Shown here piece by piece: positions 34,577-42,107 of a stretch of DNA of 64,000 nt. Every line of letters begins with the position of its first letter. Position 1 is the stretch's first letter. The notes under the pieces were generated by a model. The model saw only the letters and a program-made list of their open reading frames with translations, was not told the DNA's origin and did no database searches. The translations under genes and the position numbers were made by a program. The DNA is from Polyangium fumosum (GTDB lineage Bacteria; Myxococcota_A; Polyangia; Polyangiales; Polyangiaceae): contig NZ_SSMQ01000018.1 of the NCBI RefSeq assembly GCF_005144585.1, positions 1-64,000 of the forward strand. The letters are read 5' to 3'.

Positions 34577-35259
34577 GGCAAAGAGCCCTTCTCGATCGCG
34601 CGGTCGATCCGCGCGAGGTCCACGCCAGCGATGCGGTCGACCGCAGCGCCGCGCTTGTCGTACACGACGACATACGGAAGCTGGGGCACGTTCGCGAGGT
34701 AGCGCTTCGCGAGCGGCGTGTCCCAGTCCCCCACGTCGAGCCGTCGATACGCGACGTCCTTGCGCGCGCCGAGCACCTTCACCATGTGCTCGTCCACCTT
34801 GCGGCACGGGCCGCACCACGTGGCCGAGAAGTCGACGACCGTGACCTTGCCGCTCGCGAGGTGCGGCGCGAGGTCCGGGACGTCCCTTCCGCCCTCCACG
34901 ACCGTGCGCACGTCCGCGCCCTCGGGGAACGGGACATGATCGAGGTAGCGGCCCTTGCCCGCCCCGAGGATCGCCTCGAACCCGTCCTCGGCGGCGAGCT
35001 TGCGCACCGCAGTGAAGACGTCGAAGCCGGGCGAAGCCACGACCACGACCTCCGCGTTGCGGCGATCGAACCGAGCGTCGTAGACGCCCGGGCGCTCGCG
35101 CAAGTCCGCGACGATCCCGTCGCCGCAGTCGCTGCAGTCGATCTTGTCGAGCGAGACGACGACGGTGCGCGCGTCCTTCGGATAGGAGCGCGCGCCGCCA
35201 CACGCCGTGAGCAGGACGAACACGGACGACGTGAACAGGTGCTTCAGCGAGGTGCGCAT
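34573..35259 (-). CDS. Thioredoxin-fold lipoprotein with HMA-like N-domain
   Basis: The product is 228 aa. The lipoprotein signal ends in LLTAC (Cys20). Residues about 32-100 resemble a heavy-metal-associated fold, with CxxC in IDCSDCGDG (Cys42, Cys45) and a beta-alpha-beta pattern (GVYDARFDRRNAEVVVVAS). Residues about 125-225 are a thioredoxin domain with ATWCGPC (Cys149, Cys152) and VPQLPYVVVYDKRG around the cis-Pro position. It would act at the periplasmic face, perhaps reducing or delivering metal to a cuproprotein. The gene is divergent from trpE, 102 bp apart. The domain pairing is unusual; the function is inferred. Confidence 0.83.
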
Positions 35260-35361
35260 CGGAAGATCCAACGATGCCGCCCCGGTCACACCCGAGCAAG
35301 GCCACGGCGTAGGCCTGAATCCACGCGGCAAGGCATGCTCGCTCGGTGTAGGCTCTCGCGC

Positions 35362-36864
35362 GTGAGCCAGAGCCAGATCCTGACCCGCACCCTCGCCGCC
35401 GATCACGTCACGCCTGTCCGCGCGTACAACGCGCTCCGGGCGCAATCCGCCGGTCGTTCGTCATTCCTGCTCGAATCCGTGCTGCCCGGCGAGCGCTGGG
35501 GGCGCTACTCGATCCTCGGCTACCGCGCGCGCACCGAGCACGCCTATCCGCCCGGCGCGAACGCGCTCGAGCTGCTCGCCAGCGACGCGTCCGAGCTGGA
35601 GAACGCCGAGGGCCTCGCCGCGCGCTTCTCGCAGGCGCTCGTCGGCTACCTGGTCTACGACGCGGCGAACGTGGCGAACGGCATCAAGCCGTGGCCGAAC
35701 GAGGGCATGAGCGGGCGGCTCATGCGCGACTGCACGGTGGTCGTGTTCGACAACCTCACGCAGATGCTCACGATCGCAGGGCGATCGAAGGGCGCGATCG
35801 ATCGGTGCGCGTGGGAAATGACGCACGGGCCCGAGCTCGATCCGCTGCCCTCGCCGGACCCGACGCTGGAAGCGCTGTTCGCCGAGCCGAACATCGACGA
35901 CGACACCTACGCGGCGAAGGTCGCGAAGGCGAAGCAGTACATCGAGGCGGGCGATTGCCTGCAGATCGTCCTCGCTCGTACGTTCCGCGCGCCGATGCGG
36001 AACGCGGATGCGTTCGACGTGTACCGGGCGCTGCGGGTGCTCTCGCCCTCGCCGTACCTGTTCTTCCTGGACTTCGCGGAGACGCCGTTCGCCGAGGGGA
36101 TGGCGATCGCAGGCGCGTCGCCGGAGACGATGGTGCGCGTGTCGGGCGGAAAGGTGACGCTGCGGCCGATCGCGGGGACACGCAAGCGCGGGGCGACGCA
36201 GGAGGAGGACGAGGCGCTCGAGCGCGAGCTCGTGGCCGACCCGAAGGAGCGCGCCGAGCACGTGATGCTCGTGGATCTCGCGCGGAACGACGTGGGTCGT
36301 GTGGCCGCGCCGGGGTCGGTGACGGTGACGAGCGAGATGAAGGTGCAGCGCTTCTCGCACGTGATGCACCTCGTGAGCGAGGTGGAAGGGACGCTCGCGG
36401 AGGACAAATCGCCGATCGACGCGGTGCGCGCGGCGATGCCGGCAGGCACGCTCTCGGGCGCGCCGAAGGTGCGGGCGATGCAGATCATCCGGCAGCTCGA
36501 ACCGGGCCCGCGCGGCGTGTACGGCGGCGCGATCGGGTACGTATTGCCGGATGGAACGGTCGACTTCGCGATCCCGATCCGCACGGTGATCGCGCGCGGC
36601 GCGGATTTCGAGGTGACGGCGGGCGCGGGGATCGTGGCCGACAGCGATCCGCTGCGTGAGGCCGAGGAGACGCGGATCAAGGCGCGCGCGGCGCTGGCGG
36701 CGATCCGGAGCGCGCAGGACGCGGTCGAGCGGCGCGAGGCGGAAGCCGCGGCGATGCAGAAGCGGCGCGAGGAGGCGGAGCGGAAGAAGGCCGAGGCGGA
36801 GGCCGCGGCCAAGGCAAACGAGGAAGGTGGGGCGGGCTCGGGCGAGCCGGGCGCGGCGAGCTGA
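35362..36864 (+). CDS. trpE: Anthranilate synthase component I
   Basis: The product is 500 aa. It converts chorismate plus ammonia or glutamine amide nitrogen to anthranilate, the first step of tryptophan synthesis, with a TrpG partner. Chorismate-binding motifs are complete: GDCLQIVLARTF, AGASPETMVRV, PIAGTRKRG, DLARNDVGRVA, SGAPKVRAMQII, YGGAIGYVLPDG and AGAGIVADSDP. The tryptophan feedback site LLES is present near residue 37 (SSFLLESV). The start is a GTG at 35362; ATGs further upstream fall in the divergent gene. The last 50 residues are a charged, coiled-coil-like Lys/Glu/Ala extension (EAEAAAMQKRREEAERKK) not usual in TrpE. No trpG or trpD follows, and no leader peptide or attenuator is visible. 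Confidence 0.9.
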   Translation: MSQSQILTRTLAADHVTPVRAYNALRAQSAGRSSFLLESVLPGERWGRYSILGYRARTEHAYPPGANALELLASDASELENAEGLAARFSQALVGYLVYDAANVANGIKPWPNEGMSGRLMRDCTVVVFDNLTQMLTIAGRSKGAIDRCAWEMTHGPELDPLPSPDPTLEALFAEPNIDDDTYAAKVAKAKQYIEAGDCLQIVLARTFRAPMRNADAFDVYRALRVLSPSPYLFFLDFAETPFAEGMAIAGASPETMVRVSGGKVTLRPIAGTRKRGATQEEDEALERELVADPKERAEHVMLVDLARNDVGRVAAPGSVTVTSEMKVQRFSHVMHLVSEVEGTLAEDKSPIDAVRAAMPAGTLSGAPKVRAMQIIRQLEPGPRGVYGGAIGYVLPDGTVDFAIPIRTVIARGADFEVTAGAGIVADSDPLREAEETRIKARAALAAIRSAQDAVERREAEAAAMQKRREEAERKKAEAEAAAKANEEGGAGSGEPGAAS

Positions 36865-36876
36865 GCGCGCCTTCAA

Positions 36877-37594
36877 TCAGGGCGAGAGCTTCGCGAGGAA
36901 GCCGTCGCCGTTCGTGAGGTATGCATTCAGCGGCCCGCCGCCGAAGTCGATCGAACCGCCGTAGAGCGCGCCCGCGAGGATCGTGTTCCCGGCGGTGTCG
37001 ACGGCGAGGCCGCCGAGCCGCTGATCGCCGCTGTCGTACGGGCCGTCGAGGCTCTTCGCCCATACCGCATTGCCCGACGTGTCGAATTTCCCGAGGACAA
37101 TGTCGTCATCGGCGCCGGTCAGCGCGCCCGCGCCGAAGTCGAAGGGCGCGTTGCTGTAGCTCGCGGAGTAGACATTGCCCGTCGCATCCACGGCGACGCT
37201 GCCGCCGTACGTGCCCCCTGTGAAGGGTCGCGCCCAGAGCGTATTGCCCGCGGGGTCCAGCTTCACGACGAAGCCGAGTCCCGTGACCGTCATGGGTCCG
37301 GTGCCGAAATCACAGGTGCCGCTGGAGATGCCGACGGCGAGCACATTGCCCGCCGCGTCCGTCGCGACGGAGGAAACGGTCTCGCCGCTGGTGCCGGCGA
37401 GGTTCGGGCAGAGGGACTTCATCCAGGCGTGCGAGCCCGCCGCGTCATATTTGACCACGGCCATCCCGCCCGCCGGGGACCAGGGAATTCGTCTGCGGGG
37501 TCGGATCTCCGGGCTCCGCGCCGCAACCGGCGAAGCCACAAGCGGTGGCGAGCAGGAGAACAGGAATGGAAGCGGGGGAATGAAAAGCGCGCAT
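36877..37594 (-). pseudogene. SBBP-repeat lipoprotein, frameshifted
   Basis: The 5' frame starts at ATG 37594 with a strong site (GGGAGG, 6 nt) and a lipoprotein signal (LLLATACGFAGC). It runs about 40 residues before leaving frame near 37475. The 3' frame continues with GGMAVVKYDAAG and beta-propeller-type SBBP repeats (GNVLAVGISSGTCDFGTGPM, GNVYSASYSNAPFDFGAGAL, GNTILAGALYGGSIDFGGGPL). Removing one G from the GGGG run at 37475-37478 (plus strand) joins them into a protein of about 238 aa. Such proteins are surface or periplasmic and common in myxobacteria. Few repeats remain, so an internal deletion is also possible. It is convergent with trpE, 12 bp apart. Confidence 0.78.
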
Positions 37595-37712
37595 TCGGAC
37601 CTCCCTGCGGGCGCCCCATCGACAATCACGTCGATGGTCGATTCGCAGAAGAGCCGAGCGTACACCTGTCGTGGTGGGTCGACAGTCATTTTCGGAAACT
37701 CCGGAGAGGAGA

Positions 37713-38090
37713 TCAGGCGGGGTGTGCGCCCACCCCGAAGGCCCATCGGACGTTCCGGCGCGTCAAATAAAAGATCACCACCGCTGCAATCGCAATGGCG
37801 AGCCAGATCGGCCAGGCGGCCGGCGCCGACGCGACGGCGATGATCGCGAAGAGGGCGTTGACCGCCTGGACGCCGAGCGTCACGACCCACGCCCAGGCCC
37901 GCAGCATGAAGAGCCCCCACGCGACGGCGAACATGGCGATCCCGACCGCGACATCGAGCGCGATCGCCCAAGGCGGCAACGCCGTCCCCGTGACGGCCGG
38001 GATGCTGGAGAGAACCGTGAGCACACCGCTGAGCGCCATCAGCACGGCCACCGCGATGACGCCCGCTGGCCTCGTCTTGACTTCTTCCAT
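37713..38090 (-). CDS. Small integral membrane protein
   Basis: The product is 125 aa with four hydrophobic helices: VIAVAVLMALSGVLTVLSSI, IALDVAVGIAMFAVAWGLFML, a short one with VVTLGVQAVNALFAIIAVA, and IWLAIAIAAVVIFYLTR. The ends are basic. It resembles the many small DUF-type four-helix membrane proteins without known function. The start at 38090 (MEEVKTRPAG) gives a natural cytoplasmic N-terminus. The gap to its neighbours suggests a separate unit or one shared with the downstream frameshifted lipoprotein. Confidence 0.7.
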   Translation of the reverse strand: MEEVKTRPAGVIAVAVLMALSGVLTVLSSIPAVTGTALPPWAIALDVAVGIAMFAVAWGLFMLRAWAWVVTLGVQAVNALFAIIAVASAPAAWPIWLAIAIAAVVIFYLTRRNVRWAFGVGAHPA

Positions 38091-38147
38091 GATGGCGCGT
38101 CGATGCAAAAGACGCGCAACACGAAATTCCGCTCCGGCCTTCCTCCG

Positions 38148-39464
38148 TCAGGACGTGTAGGCGCGGAGAACCGTCAAATCACGGGAAACCATGCGAAATG
38201 CCGCGCGCTCGGCCTCGGCGCGGATCTTCTCTTCATCGAGCGTCAGGATCGTCCCGTCCGCGTACACGAGTTTGCCTGCGACGAAGACGTGGCTCACGTC
38301 GCTGCCTTTCGCCGCGTGGACGAGGTTCGCCACGAGGTCGTGGCGCGGCACGAGGTGTGGTTTGTCGAAATCGAAGAGCACGAGATCGGCCGCGCGTCCG
38401 GCTTCGAGCGCGCCCGCCTCGGGAAAACCCATCGCGCGGGCGCCGGCCTGCGTGGCCACGCGCAGCGAGGCGTCGCCCGCGAGGGCCTCCGCGTCGCGGC
38501 ACGCGAGCTTCTGGAGCAGCGTGAGAAACCGGACGGCTTCCTTCATGTCCATGTCGTTGTTCGATGCGGGCCCGTCGGTCCCGAGCGCGACGGAGACGCC
38601 CGCGCGGAGCAGGCGCGGCACGTCGCCCGGGCCCATCGCGAGCTTCATGTACGTGATCGGGCAATACGCGACGGTGGCGCCGCGCCGCGCGAGGATGGCG
38701 ACGTCGTCGTCGCTCAGGTAGAGCGCGTGCGCCGCGATCGTGGGCACGTCGAGCACGCCCGTGTCTTCGAGCAGCCGCGTGGGCGTGACGCCGTGCGTGG
38801 CGAGCGAGCGGCTCACCTGCTCCCCGCTCTCGGCGAGGTGAATGTGCAGGCCGAGGCCTTTTTCCTTCGCGAGCGCCGCGATCTCGCGCAGGAACGCGGG
38901 CGGGCAGACGTAGGGCGAGTGGGGCCCGAGCATCGCGCGGATGCGGCCTTCTGCTTTGCCGTTCCATCGCTCGGCAAAGGCGAGCGCGCCTTCGAGGTCC
39001 ACGCCGACCTCCTTGCCCGTCCCGAACTGGCACCACGTGAGCGACGCGCGCATCCCCGACGCCTCCACGACCTCGGCGACGTGGTCCATGTAGAAGTAGT
39101 GATCATTGAAGGCGACCGTGCCCGAGCGGATCATCTCGCACGCGGCGAGCTGCGCTCCGACGCGCACTTCTTCGGGGCCGAGCGCGGACTCGGCGACCCA
39201 GACGCGCTCGTTGAACCATCGATCGAGTGGCAGGTCCTCTGCGTAGCCGCGCACGAGCGACATCGACGCGTGGCAGTGGGCGTTGAAAAATCCGGGTACG
39301 GCGACGTGGTTCGTGCCGTCGATCGTCGTGTCGGGCGCGAAATCTTCAGGCGTTTTGCCGACGGCCACGAGAAACGCGCCGTCGATGGCGATGGCGCCGC
39401 CCCGGATCACCGTGCCTTTTTCGTCGAGGGTCACGATGTCCACGTCCTTGATCAGGGTCTTCAC
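38148..39464 (-). CDS. Amidohydrolase, 5'-methylthioadenosine/S-adenosylhomocysteine deaminase type
   Basis: The product is 438 aa. It is an ATZ/TRZ-like metal-dependent hydrolase: HCHASMSLVRGYAEDLPLDRWF (metal ligands His63 and His65), HIHLAES, TIAAHALYL and ALGTDGPASNNDMDM (metal Asp). This spacing matches MtaD-type deaminases, which remove the amino group of adenosine-derived thioethers. The GTG start at 39464 has GGAGG 7 nt upstream. It is divergent from the vgrG gene. Closely related enzymes act on other aminopurines or triazines, so substrate is likely but not certain. Confidence 0.85.
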   Translation of the reverse strand: MKTLIKDVDIVTLDEKGTVIRGGAIAIDGAFLVAVGKTPEDFAPDTTIDGTNHVAVPGFFNAHCHASMSLVRGYAEDLPLDRWFNERVWVAESALGPEEVRVGAQLAACEMIRSGTVAFNDHYFYMDHVAEVVEASGMRASLTWCQFGTGKEVGVDLEGALAFAERWNGKAEGRIRAMLGPHSPYVCPPAFLREIAALAKEKGLGLHIHLAESGEQVSRSLATHGVTPTRLLEDTGVLDVPTIAAHALYLSDDDVAILARRGATVAYCPITYMKLAMGPGDVPRLLRAGVSVALGTDGPASNNDMDMKEAVRFLTLLQKLACRDAEALAGDASLRVATQAGARAMGFPEAGALEAGRAADLVLFDFDKPHLVPRHDLVANLVHAAKGSDVSHVFVAGKLVYADGTILTLDEEKIRAEAERAAFRMVSRDLTVLRAYTS

Positions 39465-39625
39465 GGCTCGTCCTCCGGGCTCCGGGCGCGCTCGCGCCGT
39501 GGCGCATCCTACAACGACTCTTTTTGGTCCCAAAGCCCGCGGCGCGCTTCCCGGGATGGGACGGACAATGGTACGCTCGATGCCGCTTCGAGGACTTTGG
39601 GGGGATCCCCGGGAGAGCGCGGGCC

Positions 39626-42082
39626 ATGGCTTTGACCGACCTCATCACCATCTCGTCGAGCGTGCTGCCGGACACGACGCGTGTGGTCGCATTCCGCGGC
39701 GTCGAGGCGATCTCGCGGACGTACGAGTTCGAAATTTTCCTGTCGCTCGAAGGGGAAGAGGGCGACGGGCTGGATCTCGGCGACGCGATCGGGGCCAAGG
39801 CGCAGCTCGTGATCGATCGGGCGGACGACAAGCTGCCGCCCTTCGTGTTCGCGGGGATCCTCGCGAGCGTGGAGCTCTTGCACGCGGTCGAGGGCCGCTC
39901 GCTCGTCCGCGCGGTGCTCGTCCCGCGGTTATGGCTGCTCGGCCTCTCCAAGCACAGCCGTATCTATACGAAGAAGAAGCTGCCCGAGGTGATCGAGTCG
40001 ATCCTCGAAGACAATGGCCTCTCCGGCGACGATTACGAGCTGCGGCTCGGATCCTACGAGACGGAAGAGCACATCTGCCAGTACCGGGAGAGCGACCTCG
40101 ATTTCATCTCGCGCTGGATGGAGCGCGAGGGCATTTTTTACTACTTCATCCACAACGAGGACGGCGAGAAGCTCGTCATCAGCGACGGGGCGTCGTACGA
40201 GGACGACATCATCGGCAAGCCCGTGCGGTATTTCCCGCAGACGGGGCAGGACCGGAGCGCCGGGGCCTCGTTCCGCGCGTTCACGAGCCGCCACCGGACG
40301 CTGCCGTCGCTGGTCAAGCTCAAGGATTATGATTATGCCCGGCCGAACCTGACGATCGCCGGCTCGGCGCAGGTCGCGTCGAACGGCGCGGGCGAGGTGA
40401 GCCTTTATGGCGAGCGCTTCTTCTCGGCCGCGGCGGGCGAGCGATTGGCGAAGCTCCGGGCCGAGGAGATGCTCGCGCGCGAGGTCGTCTACCAGGCCCG
40501 CGGCACGCGCTCGCACCTGCGCGCCGGGCACGTCTTCGAGATCGAGGAGCACCCGCGCGCGGCGCTCAACGCCCGTTACCTCGCGGTCGAGGCGCGCCAC
40601 CACGGCAACCAGGCGGCGAGCGGGTCGGCGTTCCAGCAACTGCTCGATCTGGATCACGACGAGGTGTATTTCGTCGAGGTCGAGGCGATCCCGGAGGGCA
40701 CGCAGTTCCGGCCGGAGGCGCGCACGCAATGGCCGCGCATCTACGGGTACGAGAATGGCACGGTGGACGGGCCGGCCGACAGCGAGTACGCGCAGATCGA
40801 CGATCAGGGGCGTTATTCGGTCAAGTTCAAGTTCGACGAGACGAACCTGAAGGACGGCAAGGCGAGCACGTTCGTGCGCATGATGCAGCCGCACGGCGGC
40901 GGCGTGGAGGGGTTCCATTTCCCGTTGCGCAGGAACACCGAGGTCGTCTTCAGCTTCCTCGGCGGCGACCCGGATCGCCCGGTCATCTCGGGCGTCGTGC
41001 CGAACGCGCACACGCCGAGCCCGGTCACGAGCGGCAATCACACGAAGAACATCATTCAAACGGGCGGGCGGAACCGGCTCGAGCTCGAGGACAAGTCCGG
41101 ACAGCAGCGCATCACGATGTCGACGCCGCACACGAACTCGTACGTGCGCATGGGGTCGCCCAACGACGGCCACACGATGATCATCCACACCGACGCCGCG
41201 ACCCTGCTCGACGCGGGCGGCGACTGGAACATCGAGGTCGGCTATCACGACGGCGGACCGGTCGGCAACAAGACCGAAAAGGTCAAGGGCTCCGTCACCG
41301 AGACGTTCGAGGACGTAAAGACCGAGACGGTCACGAAGCTCGTCACCGAGAACTACAACGATCGTCAGGTCATCACGGTCGCGAAGGGGCAGGACCTCTC
41401 GATCACGGCCGGCGGGCAGAAGATCGGCATCGGGGGCGGCATGGGCGTCGCGGTGGACGGCGGCGTCTCGTTCAACGTCGGCGCCGGCACGGGGCTCGCC
41501 GCGCCCGGCAACAGCGATTTCAACGTCGGCGTGACCGGGGGCAATTTCAAGGCGACGACGAACCAGAACATCGACATGAAGGCGACCGCGGGCACGCAGT
41601 CGTACGTGAGCACGGGGAAAGCGACGCTGAAGAGCTCGGACGGCGACGTCGACATTTTCGCCAAGGGCAACATCAACGTCACGACCGAGGGCAAATACAC
41701 GGGCTCCGTCAGCGGCGACAAGACGACGAACATCCTCGGCACGAGTTTCAAGATCGTCGGCAGCGACAAGCGGGAGATCACGTACGGCACGGGGATCACG
41801 TTCAACGCGAACGCGAACGCGAACTTCACGCTCGCCGCTGAGTTCAACCTGAAGGTCGGCGTGTTCATCGACGTGAAATGCTCGGCCGATTTCACGTTCG
41901 CCACGGGCATCAAGGCCGAGTTCTCCAGCGTGATCGATCTTCGCGCGACGCCGATGAAGGTCTCCGAAGCCACGGCGGGGTTCGCGTTCATGTCGGCCGG
42001 CGTCTTCATGGTCCAGACGCCGACGCTCGTGTTCACGGGCGCGGCGTTCATGTCGCGCGCCGCGATCCAGCTCATCAACTGA
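39626..42082 (+). CDS. vgrG: VgrG spike protein (type VI secretion tip)
   Basis: The product is 818 aa. The N-terminal 400 residues follow the gp27-like part of VgrG (FRGVEAISRTYEFEIFLSL, FVFAGILASVELL, QYRESDLDFISRWMEREGIFYYF). Residues about 400-510 are the gp5-like OB fold (DDQGRYSVKFKFDE, GGVEGFHFPLRRNTEVVFSFLGGDPDRPVI). After about 520, beta-helical spike repeats run to the end (VTKLVTENYNDRQVITVAKGQ, DVDIFAKGNINVTTEGKYTG). The length exceeds the usual 600-700, the extra being more beta-helix rather than a recognisable enzyme. It is the first gene of a five-gene island and is divergent from the amidohydrolase. The spike is expected to pierce target cells and carry the PAAR tip. Confidence 0.93.
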   Translation: MALTDLITISSSVLPDTTRVVAFRGVEAISRTYEFEIFLSLEGEEGDGLDLGDAIGAKAQLVIDRADDKLPPFVFAGILASVELLHAVEGRSLVRAVLVPRLWLLGLSKHSRIYTKKKLPEVIESILEDNGLSGDDYELRLGSYETEEHICQYRESDLDFISRWMEREGIFYYFIHNEDGEKLVISDGASYEDDIIGKPVRYFPQTGQDRSAGASFRAFTSRHRTLPSLVKLKDYDYARPNLTIAGSAQVASNGAGEVSLYGERFFSAAAGERLAKLRAEEMLAREVVYQARGTRSHLRAGHVFEIEEHPRAALNARYLAVEARHHGNQAASGSAFQQLLDLDHDEVYFVEVEAIPEGTQFRPEARTQWPRIYGYENGTVDGPADSEYAQIDDQGRYSVKFKFDETNLKDGKASTFVRMMQPHGGGVEGFHFPLRRNTEVVFSFLGGDPDRPVISGVVPNAHTPSPVTSGNHTKNIIQTGGRNRLELEDKSGQQRITMSTPHTNSYVRMGSPNDGHTMIIHTDAATLLDAGGDWNIEVGYHDGGPVGNKTEKVKGSVTETFEDVKTETVTKLVTENYNDRQVITVAKGQDLSITAGGQKIGIGGGMGVAVDGGVSFNVGAGTGLAAPGNSDFNVGVTGGNFKATTNQNIDMKATAGTQSYVSTGKATLKSSDGDVDIFAKGNINVTTEGKYTGSVSGDKTTNILGTSFKIVGSDKREITYGTGITFNANANANFTLAAEFNLKVGVFIDVKCSADFTFATGIKAEFSSVIDLRATPMKVSEATAGFAFMSAGVFMVQTPTLVFTGAAFMSRAAIQLIN

Positions 42083-42107
42083 GCGCGCTCGCCGAGACGA
42101 GATTCAC

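Noticed and set aside
35260-35361. Tryptophan attenuator or leader peptide before trpE
   Set aside because: No Trp-codon run and no alternative hairpins with a T-run were visible in the 102-bp gap.
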